Below are positions 1 to 11,090 of a stretch of DNA of 64,000 nt, piece after piece. The notes beneath the pieces are model-generated. The model did not search any database and was not told the DNA's origin. It saw nothing but the letters and a program-made list of their open reading frames with translations. Both the position numbers and the translations under genes were made by a program. The number at the start of each line of letters is the position of its first letter. The stretch's first letter is position 1. The stretch spans positions 6,070,412 through 6,134,411 of the forward strand of contig NC_044920.1 of NCBI RefSeq assembly GCF_003576645.1, written 5' to 3'. The DNA is from Ipomoea triloba (Eukaryota; Streptophyta; Magnoliopsida; Solanales; Convolvulaceae).

Positions 1-400
1 GGCTTCGTGATCAAAGCTCAAGCGCTCGATATTGTACTAAAAAGGGAAGTTTTAGTGCAATCCTTCCAGGGAGTTTCTGGAAGAAGAGTGGACGTAGGCG
101 GGTTGGCCGAACCACTTAAAAATCTCTCTCGCATTTACTTTCTGCTTTTATCTCTCGCTATCTAACTCTCGAACTGCACTGCATATAACCGCACCTCTCG
201 AACTAACTCAAACTCGTGCTAACTAAAAGGGGATAACTTTTCCGCTGCGCATAAAACTTTGTCTTCATCTTGTGAGGTATCGGACCTAAACATCCTAAGT
301 CCAATACACACGAGAAGTCGAAAAAGATTTGCAAAATCTTATACAAGTCTATTCCCCCCCCCCCCCTCTAGACTTGTACCCCATCCCCTTGGGACCAACA
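1..400 (+). repeat. 3' part of a large Copia-type LTR, cut by the window edge
   Basis: The stretch ends with a C-rich run, CTAGACTTG and then GGGACCAACA. The large solo LTR at 32708-36208 ends the same way (C-run, CTAGACTTT, GGGACCAACA), so both probably belong to one Copia LTR family (SIRE/Maximus-like by size and ending; this lineage call is inference). The sequence after 400 is the interior of an oppositely oriented Copia gag, so this LTR interrupts that element. The left end and left target duplication lie outside the window; CGAAG at 401-405 would be the right copy. Confidence 0.6.
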
Positions 401-1353
401 CGAAGCAACAGAAAATGCATCATCAACAAAAGCAGCATGCACCTGTGGTCCTAGAGCATTCACAAACTGCAGGAAATAGCTAACAGCCGAATGGCCTAGG
501 ACGTTGCAAATCTGACATCGCACAGCACCAAACCGGCCACGACCACCACGCCGTCCACGTCCACCAAACTGGAACTGCTCACAACCGCCGTGCTGAGCAA
601 CCATCACCGTATGAACCACCGGAGGACCACCATCATCTACACAGATAAATTCCTGGGTAGTAAGGAAATCTGAGAGCTCGACCAACGTCATAGACTCGCC
701 AGTCGTCAATGAAGCCACCAGTGGCCGGAAATCCGGTCGCAACCCACAAAACACGTACAAATTTTGATCGTCCAAGCCAACAGGTCTGCTTGCCAATGCT
801 AAATCTTCGACCAACATATGCGCATGAGTGCACGACCAAGATAGTCGGTGACGGAAGCATCACCTTGATGAAGAGCCTACAACTGACCGAGAAGACGGAG
901 ATCATGGGCCTGAGTCGCCGATCCTAGAGATTGCTCGATCAAAAGCCATAGTTGCCGCGACGTGGATTTTCCAACTGCAAGGTGCATGACTTTCTCAGAT
1001 AATGAGGAAATCAACATTAATAAAATTTCTTGGTCTTGTTGTCGCCAAGCAGTACGGGAAACTACAAGTGAAGTCGCCAGAACTGCAACACCATCAGCTG
1101 CCACGGACGAAGCAGACAGCAACTCCGGACACGGTATAGTTCCATCGACATAACCTAGCAGACCTTGACCTCGTAAGAATGGGAGCAACTGGGTTCTCCA
1201 AAACGAGTAATTTCGATTAGTCAATTTTATGGACACAAAATGGTGAGCGGTGGATAATGAATTGCCAGCAACGATGGGAGAGGAAGCGGTAGCCTCAGTC
1301 ACAATGAGCTCCGTAGACGCACTAGTAAACTCATCATCCCGAATCGTCTCCAT
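401..1353 (-). pseudogene. Copia retrotransposon gag pseudogene
   Basis: Read on the - strand from the ATG at 1353, the protein begins METIRDDEF and continues with the plant Copia gag pattern (HHFVSIKLTNRNYSFWRTQL, then YVDGTIPCPE). Further on come a UBN2-like region and a zinc knuckle around 520 (CQICNVLGHSAVS), in which the last cysteine has become tyrosine. The frame is broken by a TAG near 880 and a frameshift near 820, so it is dead. It stops at 401, where the LTR at 1-400 is inserted, so protease, integrase and RT are not in the window. Family assignment rests on these motifs only. Confidence 0.75.
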
Positions 1354-1392
1354 GAAAAAAAAATGAAAGGAAACCCGGTAACTGATACCATA

Positions 1393-1495
1393 TGAGGATT
1401 GTATTATCTGTGTAACAATACAATGAGAAGTACAAGATAAATATAATACAGAAGTAAAGTCCAACTAGAAGTCTAATGATAATATAATCCTAACA
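1393..1495 (-). repeat. Short 5' LTR of the Copia element, with primer binding site
   Basis: On the - strand the segment begins TGTTAGGATTATATT and ends CCTCA. It is followed at 1390-1382 by TGGTATCAG, the classical initiator-methionine tRNA primer binding site of plant Copia elements. The gag ATG follows about 30 nt later. An LTR of about 103 bp is short but fits the TG...CA ends. There is no second LTR in the window to compare with, so the left limit is inferred. Confidence 0.55.
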
Positions 1496-2356
1496 ATGAT
1501 GAATTTACCATGAACATTTTGTATGAATTGATTTAATTTTGTCAATTGAGTTAAGTTTTACCATGTGATCTTATTCTATCAATTGAGGATGTTAATGGGT
1601 GGCAACTTTAGCAAAACTCAATTATATTAATTTGAAGGAGTTATCTGAGTAAATATCATGCTTGATAATTCTGTGATCTTGGAGGGTAAATGAGTATATA
1701 ATTTGATTGTTTTATCATGTTGTTTATTTGGTTCCAACTCAGGTATTCCGTAAGTTCTTTTATGCTTAATGGGTTTTAATTGTTCGAATAAGTATCTTAA
1801 GTACATGAACAGTTAGAATACGTGACTTACCTTGGACGCCATACGGAGTAGTCATATAACCGTTAGAACGAACCTTTAATTGATTGACAAGTTAAACTAA
1901 TCTGCAAAATAGGTAATGGTAATTGATTCGTGTTCCTAGTCTTTCTTCTCTTGCTGCTATTTCGTTTCGTGGTTATTCAATTATTTTTCTTGCCTTCGTT
2001 TTCCACTTGAAGTTTTATTTGGTTAAGTACATTTTGATTCTTAATTAGCTTTGAGCACTTTAAAAATTGTCAAGCTAGTTTAGTTTCAAATTATTAAATT
2101 ACATTGTATCAATCCCCTGTGGGTTCGACCCTTGCCTTTGTACACTATTACTACAGTGATTTGTGTACTTGTGAGGACAAATATTAAAATTGTCCATCAA
2201 GAAGCAAAATAAAATTTAGTAGAAATCAACGACAAATTCCTCAAGAATCACAACCACCAATAGATTTAATGTTGAAAATGTGTTCAGGTTGTTGGAGAAG
2301 CAAGCCAAGGAGTGTCTCCACAAAATTGAAGCTCAATTTGACACGATGATGCTCTT
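1496..2356. other. AT-rich intergenic DNA, no gene recognised
   Basis: No coding potential is visible. The stretch around 2110-2160 (CCCTGTGGGTTCGACCC) resembles sequence seen near LTR ends in plants, but no partner repeat or TG...CA pair could be found. Confidence 0.4.
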
Positions 2357-2521
2357 GCGATTTGGAAGGTAGTAATGGTGGAAGCGCTATACATAATAGA
2401 GCTAAAAATGAGAAGAAGGATATGTCCTCTGTAAACATAGACAGAGGTGTATGCATCTCCTTCTTCTCATTTTTAGCTCTATTATGTATAGTGCTTCTAC
2501 CATTATTGCCTTCCAAATCGC
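2357..2521. repeat. Near-perfect hairpin (inverted repeat), MIRNA-like foldback
   Basis: The arm 2357-2424 is almost exactly complementary to 2454-2521. The shared core is the stretch ACATAATAGAGCTAAAAATG followed by AGAAGAAGG. Only a handful of mismatches are visible over about 68 nt. The loop itself folds again, CCTCTGT pairing with ACAGAGG around an 8-nt loop, so the whole unit is one long stem. It could be a young miRNA or hairpin-siRNA locus, or the remains of a small foldback transposon. No target duplication was found. Confidence 0.75.
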
Positions 2522-2720
2522 TATCTTTGTCATTCAAATGATTTTTGTTCGCACAGGCTTAATTCACTGGTTCAGTAGAAAAAGGGAAGGAAAGGTGAAA
2601 TGTCACAAATGCCGAAAACCATAAACTCTAATACCGCTAATGAGTATACTAATGCCAAGACTAATTTTACAACTTGTTAGGCAATTGAATGACTATGTTT
2701 AAAAAATAGGAAAGACATAA

Positions 2721-2997
2721 ACGCCGTTTGGTTGGAAGGAATTGTAATTCCATCGAATTACAATTCTCTCCCTTCGTTGAATTAGAATTCATGACGCTCC
2801 CTTAAGAATGGTAATTTAGCGCTAAATTTGAGAAAATGAGCTACTGTTAAGACAATTTGCCATTCTAAAATTACATGGTCTCATTAGCTCACCTCCACTC
2901 ATCTCATCCTCATCTCTCATCTCTACTGTCTGTTTCTGGTGGTGTATTTTATGGAGTATATTGCAAAATAAAAATAATAATAATAATAATAATAATA

Positions 2998-3066
<69 letters not shown>

Positions 3067-3268
3067 ATACATAAGAATATTTCAGTTATTATATTACTTT
3101 TTTTAAAAACAAAAAAAAAAGAAATAATATTATTATTATTATATTACTTATTTTTTTTCAATTTCATGTAATTCTAGTCGTGTCAAACAATGTAATTTAA
3201 GTTCTTATTTTATTCTATTCTATATTTTTTTTCCTACAAATTATACTTCTTTCCTTCCAATCGAACGA
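2721..3268. mobile_element. Possible degenerate MITE containing an (ATT)n microsatellite
   Basis: The left edge ACGCCGTTTGGTTGGAAGG follows TAA, and the right edge ends CCTTCCAATCGAACGA before TTA. The two edges are imperfect inverted repeats of the GTTTGGTT class seen elsewhere in this window. The interior is dominated by an (AAT)/(ATT) run at about 2968-3065, which may have expanded. The limits are tentative. Confidence 0.4.
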
Positions 3269-3633
3269 TTATATTACATTAATCGAACACTTCCAAAATT
3301 TTGTTATTCCCTACTTATAAAATTCGAGAATTTACCGCATAGGACGTCGTAACATTAATGATCTAAGGAATATGTTCGCGTAAAAGCGAAATTGAAAAAT
3401 ATTCTTGCTGTTCATTGCAGACAGCATTTTCTTCTTTAAATCGAGAAGTACTGAACTGAAGCGTGAAGTGTGAGCTTGACAGCTTGTGATTATCAACTAG
3501 GGTTTTTTTCTCGGTTCGTATAGAGATTTTACGAATTCATTTCTTTGCGAGTTCTTCGCTGGACGCAAATAGCAAAACTTATAATTCTAACTTGAAATTT
3601 GATGTTCTTTCTCAGTTGATTTTGAAGTGACGA

Positions 3634-6600
3634 ATGGCGAACGGAGCTCATTCTGAAGATAAAACTCTACAAGCCATCTGCTACAAACGCGGCTCTCTTC
3701 AGCTGCTTGATCAGGTCCTCTCTCTATGCGTTTCTTTGTGTTTATACCTGTATTTATCTATGTATATGACACTTGTTAGGATTTAAGTTGAGGCTGGAAC
3801 TGTTTAAATTTGTTGATAAAGATTGATTTTTTTTCCATAGTAATTACATCTGTATATTTGAAATGCACTGAGGACTGGGTTTTGTCATGAAAAAGATAAG
3901 TAAAAAAAAGTATGGGGTTAATCAAAGAATTAACTTTGAGATAGAAGAAAAGCAAAAAGAGGGATGAAAAAGAGGTACAGAGTACTTTCGAAATCGAATT
4001 GAGACTTTTATTTCTTTATATGGGGCTAGATGAATCCTGAGGTGTTTATATTATCATTGGTAGGTTTATATTGAGAATCTCAATGCCCTAATCAAGTTGA
4101 AGTGACTTTAAGTATGGCTTTGTTTGATTTTTTGAAGAAGTGGACTAGGAAATAGTTTCTTTTGTTTCTTGTTTCTGGGAGAGGAAGAAATGAAATTGTT
4201 AGGAAGGAGGAACTAAGTTTAATGGTGAACAACGAGAGAGTTTAACCTTTTTTAAAAAAAATCTAAAAGACTAAAACTAAAATAAGAGTAGAGAGAATAG
4301 GAACTAGAATCAAGTGGTTTTGAATTTCTAGGAAAAAAGTTGACTGGCTCCATGAAAGTGAATTAAGTGAGTTCTTAGGAAAATGTTTTCTTTGTATTTG
4401 CAAAGCAGATTGGTCTTGCATTGCTTCCACTGGGCGCGCCTTGATGTAATTTTTTGGATGTTACTATGTCTACATTACTAATAATCGTTTTTTTTTTTTT
4501 TTTTTTTTTTTTTTTTCTGTTTTTCTGTTTTTTTTTTATGAACAGAGGAAGCTTCCATTACAGACGATTTATTTGGATATAAAAAATGCAAAAGACGGAT
4601 GGTAAAACTTTTTAATGTTTATTGCACTTCTTTTGTTGCTCTATTCTCTTTGACCTCTTTCACCTTCCAGTTGTGAGTGAACTAAGATATACATGGTTTG
4701 AAGTTTGAGCAGCCTCTTGCTGTTACATGTATTTTTTACTCATCAAGTGATGTTCTTTTCCCTATAAATTAGGAATCTGGAAAAGTTTTCTTTAATATCT
4801 GAATTAATCTTTTTCCTGTGTGTATATGTATGCATCAGGGATGCAATAAAAGAAATGGTAGTCCGCGGGGCACCTGCAATTGCGATAGCTGCTGCACTCT
4901 CCTTGGCTGTAGAAGCGTCTAACTTAGAGACCTTTAATGGGACAGCTCAAGATGCGGTATCTTTCCTTAGCCAGAAATTAGAATATCTTGTCTCAAGGTA
5001 ACCAATAGGCAGGAAAGCTAAACTATTTTATTCGTATGATCCCTTGAAATTCATTTGCTCATTTCTCTGCCAAATGGATTATGAAGCACAGAGCAAAAAC
5101 TGATTAGTTCTTTGCAGCCGGCCAACAGCTGTCAATCTTTCAGATGCTGCTACAAAGCTTAACGAAGTTATTAAGAAGGAAGCTTCCACTGCTTCGGAAG
5201 CCAAGACTGTTTTTGAGGTAGTCATACAGTTGTGAGCTGCTCCGTGATTTTTATGCTGTAGGGTTATGGAGTATAAAACAATTTTTTTTTCCAGACAAGT
5301 ATCCTACGGAATAGTGTAGAATTTACTTTCTAGTGCATTATAATTTGATTGTTATCTAACTTGCTGCATCTTAATCTCAGGCTTATATTATGGCAGCTGA
5401 AATTATGCTCGAGGATGATGTTGCTTCCAATAAAGCAATTGGGTCGCACGGAGCTTCTCTTCTCCAAAATCAGCTGGTGGACTCTAAGAAGATATCAATA
5501 TTAACCCATTGCAACACTGGCAGGTACACTTTCTTGAAATGGTAGCTCATAGCTGGTTATCTAACTATGGGTATAGTATTCCGGTATGAAGTGACTCTGA
5601 TGTTTGTCATCCCGTTGAATTCAAAAGCCTGGCAACGGCTGGGTATGGAACTGCTCTTGGTGTGATTCGGGCTGTCAATACTGCAGGGTTTTTGGAAAGG
5701 GCTTATTGCACTGAAACACGCCCTTTCAACCAGGTGAACTTGTAGGTTGCATTTTTATCTACTATCTAGTTCTAATTAGTGGTATTAGTGCATGGCAGTA
5801 TACACCTTAAGTCGATTTGGAAGGTTATATACATTTTCTTTACCAAATGCTTTTTCCCGATTTGAATGTCAGGGATCCAGACTGACAGCATTTGAGTTGG
5901 TTACCGAGAATATTCCTGCCACCCTCATAGCAGATTCTGCTGCAGCCGCGTTGATGAAAGCTGGATGTGTGAATGCTGTCATTGTTGGAGCTGACCGCAT
6001 AGCTGCAAATGGTAAATCTTATTTCCTCTCGTGTTGTGTTTGAAAACCCGAATTTTATGAAAGGGAATTCTGTGACATACTTGTAGGTGATACTGCCAAC
6101 AAGATCGGGACTTACAGCCTTGCTGTTTGTGCTATGCATCATGGTATACCATTTTATGTGGCCGCTCCCCTAACTTCTGTTGATCTCTCCTTGTCTTCTG
6201 GACAACAAATTGTGATAGAAGAAAGATCTCCAAAAGAACTGTTGCATACGCATGGAGGACTGGGTGAACAAATCGCTGCTTCGGGTATTTGTGTTTGGAA
6301 TCCGGCATTTGATGTTACCCCGGCCAGTTTAATAAGTGGCATATTTACCGAAAAGGTCGGCTTCTTATATCCATCTCTTCCTCCTAGCTCATAATCAAAC
6401 CTCCATACCAATACATATGCACATGAACTCCACTAAAACCAAAGGACCACAAGGTCACGAGTTCGAATCCCAGTCTTCTTGGTTTGAGTCGGTCAGCTAT
6501 GGGCAACCTAGTCTGGTTTACCTCCTTGTGGTCCTTTGCCAGCTAGAGTCACAAGGCGGGGGGTTTACCCAGTGCACACACTCGGGTAGTGGCTGCGGGT

Positions 6601-6743
6601 TTCCCTTGTCACCCCACAAAATATGCAAGAGTGATTGTATGATTAATGTGAAGATGTTATCTAAACAGGGCGTCATCTCAAAGGACGGGAATGATGCTTT
6701 TGATATTACTGGTTTTGTACACAAGGTCTCGGGAAATGTATAA
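3634..6743 (+). CDS. MTNA: 5-methylthioribose-1-phosphate isomerase (methionine salvage)
   Basis: The enzyme isomerises methylthioribose-1-phosphate to methylthioribulose-1-phosphate in the cytosolic Yang (methionine salvage) cycle, recycling the methylthio group left over from ethylene, polyamine and nicotianamine synthesis. Nine exons give 375 aa: 3634-3714, 4546-4601, 4839-4997, 5118-5217, 5381-5523, 5628-5733, 5873-6011, 6087-6355, 6669-6743. Every intron is GT-AG and all phases join. The protein has the eIF2B-alpha/beta/delta-related fold signatures: [26 protein letters not shown] with the catalytic Cys at about 176; and [18 protein letters not shown] with the catalytic Asp at about 256. 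The 80-residue spacing equals that of Cys160/Asp240 in the Bacillus enzyme. The length is normal for plants and the start ATG is the first one matching plant homologues (then [13 protein letters not shown]). An AATAAA lies at about 6863. Introns contain a poly-T run (4488-4516) and a SINE-like insertion (intron 8). It looks intact and functional. Confidence 0.96.
6425..6650 (+). mobile_element. SINE-like (tRNA-derived) sequence in MTNA intron 8
   Basis: A pol III B-box-like motif (AGTTCGAATCC) sits just after GGTCACG, followed by a GC-richer body unlike the surrounding AT-rich intron. A similar head (GACCTTGTGGTTAAGTGG) with an A-box-like motif occurs near 63861. No clear A box, poly-A tail or target duplication was found here, so this is tentative. 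Confidence 0.35.
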
Positions 6744-7395
6744 TACACCCCTCCCTGACCGAGCTACCTACTCATACTGCGGTGAGGCATCCTTCGTTGG
6801 TAAAGAAGGTTTCAGTTGTATTGCATTGAACGGCTCGGTGTTGGATGCACTTGTTTAATTTGAATAAACCATCATCCATACAAGGTCACTTGTGCTGTAC
6901 TTGACATGTTTAAGTGATTCTTGAGGAATCTGGATTTGTGAGCTACTTTCTGTTTCTTTATTGCTTTTTGAATTTAGATGTGTATCTGCCATTTATCAGA
7001 TCTCATATTCCTTTGGGTTTATTAATAGCAGAAAAGCTATGTGCCCAAAAACTCCACTATCTGAATACAGTTAACTTGTGTGAAACTGAGTATTGAGTCA
7101 GGGTGTGTGTGTGTTTTCTTTTAGAGACCATCCCAATTGAGTTGATTGGACCGTTGGTTAGGCTCTTTATTAAGGCGCACATTGAAATAGTGGAGACAAA
7201 CTTTCCTATAAGTCAAATGTAGTATTTTTTTTTTTTTATTTTTTAGTTTTCAGTAACTATAAGTACATAGGCAACTCATAAATTTTAAAATTCTTATTAA
7301 TCAGAGAAATTCTCTATTTTAAGAAAGAAAAAACAAATATAATGAAAATTGTAAAAATTAGAAGTAAATGCAGTTTTAGTTCGAAAAGCATTCCA
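6744..7395 (+). other. MTNA 3' UTR and AT-rich downstream spacer
   Basis: The 3' UTR probably runs to shortly after the AATAAA at about 6863. The rest is AT-rich with poly-A and poly-T runs, and no gene is recognised. Confidence 0.5.
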
Positions 7396-7595
7396 GTGTG
7401 TTATAAGTTAGGTAAAAAAAAGTAAAATTAACATATCTTATTTTTTAATAAATTCAAACTTTGAATTATTACTTAGATTATATCGAGTTAAAAAAGTGTG
7501 TTATAAGTTAGGTAAAAAAAGAGTAAAATTAACATATCTTATTTTTTAATAAATTCAAACTTTGAATTATTACTTAGATTATATCGAGTTAAAAA
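7396..7595. repeat. Tandem duplication, 2 x 100 bp
   Basis: The unit starting GTGTGTTATAAGTTAGG at 7396 is repeated from 7496 with only one or two base differences, ending at GAGTTAAAAAA each time. It is non-coding and recent. Confidence 0.88.
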
Positions 7596-7654
7596 AATGT
7601 GAACTTTAAATTGGACAATATTCAATGTGGAATGTATTAAAAGAGGATTCTAAG

Positions 7655-8573
7655 CAGTTCTTATATCGTGGACCGCGGTCCCAAAACGACGTCGTTTTAG
7701 TAAATGGGAGACGGAGCCCCGTAATTGACACTACAGTTCATTCCAAAAGATACTGCCTTACATTTGTTTTGATATTATCGAATGAAACTATAGTTATATC
7801 AAAATGTAACTGTAGTTGTGTTGAAATGTAACTAGTTATATCAAAATGTAACTGTAGTTGTGTTGAAATGTAACTGGTTATATCAAAATGTAACTGTAGT
7901 TGTGTTGAAATGTAACTGCAGTGTATATGAAAAGATACTGAATAACAGTTTCACATTTGTGTTTGATATTATCAAATGAAACTGTAGTTATATCCAAATG
8001 TAACTGTAGTTGTGTTGAAATGTAACTGCAGTGTATATGAATAGATACTGAATAACAGTTTCACTTTTGTGTTTTTATATTATCGAATGAAACTGTAGTT
8101 ATATCAAAATGTAACTACAGTTGTGTTGAAATGTAACTGCAGTTGTGTTGAAATGTAACTGCAGTGTATATGAATAGATACTGAATAACAGTTTCACTTT
8201 TGTGTTTTTATATTATCGAATGAACCTGTAGTTATATCAAAATGTAACTACAGTTGTGTTGAAATGTAACTGCAGTTGTGTTGAAATGTAACTGCAGTGT
8301 ATATGAATAGATACTGAATAACAGTTTCACTTTTGTGTTTTTATATTATCGAATGAAACTGTAGTTATATCAAAATGTAACTACAGTTGTGTTGAAATGT
8401 AACTGCAGTTGTGTTGAAATGTAACTGAAGTTGTGTTGAAATGTAACTGCAGTATATATGAAAAGAAAGTGAGTGGCGCGAATTCATCCGTCTGTTTTCA
8501 TTAATCAAAACGACGTCGTTTTGGGACCGCGGTCCACAATGCATTGTGGACCACGGTCCACGATATAATTTGC
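7655..8573. mobile_element. Non-autonomous MULE with internal minisatellite
   Basis: The 10-bp GGATTCTAAG flanks the element exactly (7645-7654 and 8574-8583), which fits Mutator-like target duplications. The terminal inverted repeats run TATATCGTGGACC...GGTCC and then AAAACGACGTCGTTTT on both sides. The interior is non-coding and made of repeated blocks: GTTATATCAAAATGTAACT plus GTTGTGTTGAAATGTAACTG, grouped into about 115-140 bp higher-order units beginning GTGTATATGAATAGATACTG. There is no transposase. The element at 45826-59207 shares the TIR core and the interior motifs. Confidence 0.85.
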
Positions 8574-8583
8574 GGATTCTAAG

Positions 8584-8903
8584 AGCATCATCAAATGAGG
8601 AAACTTTTTCTTAGTTTTTTCAACAACCTAGGAAAGAGGAAAGAGAGAAAAAAAAAAAGAAAAAAGGAAAAACAATTGTATCAGAGAGAGAGAGAGAGAG
8701 GAAAAAAAAAAAAAAAAAAAGGAAAGGAATGAATTTATGCACCTAACACGCACAAACTTGGCACGCCTGTGCGCTCAACGTCCAATGACTAAGTTTTTTT
8801 TTTTTTTCTCCTTGGTCTCACAAAAAAATCAATTTACTGCAAATTTACTTTTTTATTGCATTGAAGAAAATATTCTATACTTGCATTAGTAAAATTGCTC
8901 ATC
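8584..8903. other. Spacer with GA and poly-A runs
   Basis: An (AG)n tract near 8684-8700 is followed by a poly-A run, with no gene visible. By the target-duplication evidence this spacer lay directly upstream of the proteasome gene before the LINE at 8924-38596 inserted. Confidence 0.5.
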
Positions 8904-8923
8904 AATAGTATAGGGGTGAAAGT
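8904..8923 (+). repeat. Left target-site duplication of the split LINE
   Basis: The 20 bp AATAGTATAGGGGTGAAAGT recurs exactly at 38597-38616, directly after the A-tail of the LINE and 226 bp before the proteasome ATG. What follows here (from 8924) is a TC-rich LINE-type 5' UTR. The first A could belong to the tail, so the duplication is 19-20 bp. Confidence 0.8.
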
Positions 8924-9573
8924 GTTCTCTCTCATCCCGTTTTTGCCATTCTCTCTCTTCTAAATTTTCAATTGTAGTAATATAGTACCAACGAATTTTT
9001 TTCTTCTCCTTGTTCATGGTGACAAGTTTCCAACCCTATGCATTTCCTCCTATACTACTGGGTATAATTATTGATTCTAGCATCTTCTCCTTATTAATGG
9101 TAGTTATTTCACTTACTTACCATTTATAATACGTTCTATAAGTAGTTTATTCCCCTCTCTTCATCAGCATTTAGTGTACTTTACCTACCTTGGACTACTT
9201 ATCTTGATTGTTTATGTGTGAAGCTTTGTTCCCTTTGAGCCCTTGTTTTCCCACAGCTGTAATTTTCAGTTCACATACTCCCCTTGCGGTTTTTCACGAT
9301 ATCCCACTTTTTCCCGTGTTCAAGCACCTTTAACTCACCCACTTTTTTCAACCCTTTCCTCCCTAGTTCTTGGCCCACGCCATGACTTCAAGCAGTAATA
9401 GTATTCTTAAGATTGAAGGTAGATATGCGGCTCTCTCTCCTTACAAGACGTGGAAGATCTTGTGGTGCCCCTGGAGGAAGAAAACCAAGTGCTGAAGAAA
9501 CCTTCATTATGGTAGGGAGGTTGTTAATAGAACAGTCAGTTAAGGTTAACTACTTCAAGGATACTATGGCATA
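8924..9573 (+). pseudogene. 5' UTR and ORF1 start of a LINE (left part of the split element)
   Basis: A TC-rich leader is followed by an ATG at about 9381 and a frameshifted ORF1. One frame reads DLVVPLEEENQVLKK, and the next reads ETFIMVGRLLIEQSVKVNYF and then KDTMA. This matches the start of the DUF4283 domain of plant L1 ORF1 proteins; compare ATWVVVGRFLTNKLVKVEYM in the LINE at 50664. It breaks off at the LTR beginning at about 9574. The rest of this LINE is at 30541-38596. About 0.5 kb of ORF1 between the two parts was not found. Confidence 0.7.
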
Positions 9574-10756
9574 TGATGGGGATTATACCCCGGGCTCCGT
9601 GCTTATACGGTGGTCGGTGTCTGACCCTTAGCGCGTGGTATGCACAACCCGACCTGGACCGACATGTTCATAGATCTTTCCCGACCTCATTGTGTGCGGA
9701 GCTTGTGCGTTCAACTTATATGCGGGTCCTACCTTTGTTCCTATTCACCCGGCCTGAATAGGCCGGATCTAAGTCATCGACCTGAATCCCAGCGGCTAGA
9801 TTCCGTATTTTCAAGAGCATCTTAGGCATGTGTAGGGCTCTTCTTTTGTCCCGATCAACACCTATGCATGCAAGGACGGAGCCAGAAAACTTGAGTTGGG
9901 GGCCAATATAATAGAGAAAATTTGCGGTGTTAGTCGACATTATAATTAACCGTACTATATTATTATATATACCATGCATTATTATAATTATTATTGATAA
10001 TGATTTCTATTTATACTTTGATAAAGTATGAAATATATAATTATATGAGTACAATTGACACGAGTGTCGATCATTACTTTAGAATTTTTTTCACATAACA
10101 CAAAATATCATAATAATAATAACAACAACACCAAGAATAACAACATTTATTTAAATATATAAATTGTCAATTTTTTATCAAATAAAAAGTTTTGTCAATT
10201 ATTTTGTCACCAAATTTTTTCATAATTAATTGATATTCATTTTACTGATTAACAATATTTCAAAATTTGAGAGATAAAGACAAAAATCAATATCACAAAT
10301 TAAACAATCAAGTATTAATTTTTGAAAATTTTAATACTAATTATTTAAACAAGCAAATGTACATCTTCAAAGTGTGAATAAATAATTAAAATACACAATA
10401 AATCATTAAGTAATTAATCAACATAACTAATAAAACTAAAGCATATATCTCAAATTTGGAGATTTTTTAAAATAAAATGGATATTTGATGCCCTCCATTA
10501 TTAAAATCTTGATAAAATAAATAAGATAAAAAGAAAATGGTGACTTTAATTATTTGGTTTATGTCTTTCTATTTAATGAATTTAAACTTTAATATATATT
10601 TTGAGTTCACTTAATATAAACATAATAGATTATTTTAAAAAAATTAGAGAGAGACCAAAAGTGTATTTTATCCCTACTATATCAATATATACATACATAT
10701 TTACTAAAATATTTTAAGGTGGGGTAGGGGTAGGGTGGGGGTTAGGGGGGGGGGGN

Positions 10757-10799
<43 letters not shown>

Positions 10800-11090
10800 G
10801 GCCCCCTACCCAATAAGGTACCTCCACCCCTGTATGCATGGGCTCCACGTGCCAATCATGCCGAAAGGCTGGAACTTGTTTCCTCTCATTAGCTATAAAT
10901 ACCGCATTTATTAAGGAGGGAGAGACTTTTATGCTGATTCTAACTCCTAAGCTTAGGAGCATCTGACCTTAGCACATCCTTCAGGCTTTACCTCTTAAAC
11001 CAACAAGTAGACCAGGGAAGGACCCTCAACCAATTCCATTCTAGTGTATATCCGTATCTGTATTCACAACCAAGAGTATTTCCGGCATCA
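9574..11090 (+). repeat. 5' LTR of a Ty3/Gypsy element (interrupted by a hAT)
   Basis: The LTR ends TCCGGCATCA at 11090 and is followed by TTTTGGCACCGTTTGTGGGG, a typical Gypsy primer-binding-site region. Its probable start is TGATGGGGATTATACCCC at 9574, directly after the broken LINE ORF1. Without the hAT insertion and its duplication the LTR is about 0.55 kb. No matching 3' LTR is present, so the start is inferred from the junction and the TG dinucleotide. Confidence 0.5.
9871..10832. mobile_element. Non-autonomous hAT element inside the Gypsy LTR
   Basis: The 8-bp target duplication TATGCATG is at 9863-9870 and 10833-10840. The ends are CAAGGACGGAGCCAG and (right end, reverse complement) CAGGGGTGGAGGTACC, a typical plant hAT inverted repeat. 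The interior is AT-rich and non-coding, with a poly-G run containing an N (about 10746-10796) near the right end. Confidence 0.87.

Noticed and set aside
2875..3171. Open frame encoding a run of tyrosines
   Set aside because: It is a translation of the (ATT)n microsatellite, with no protein-like sequence on either side.
10714..10962. Proline-rich frame
   Set aside because: It is the complement of a poly-G run containing an N inside a hAT element.
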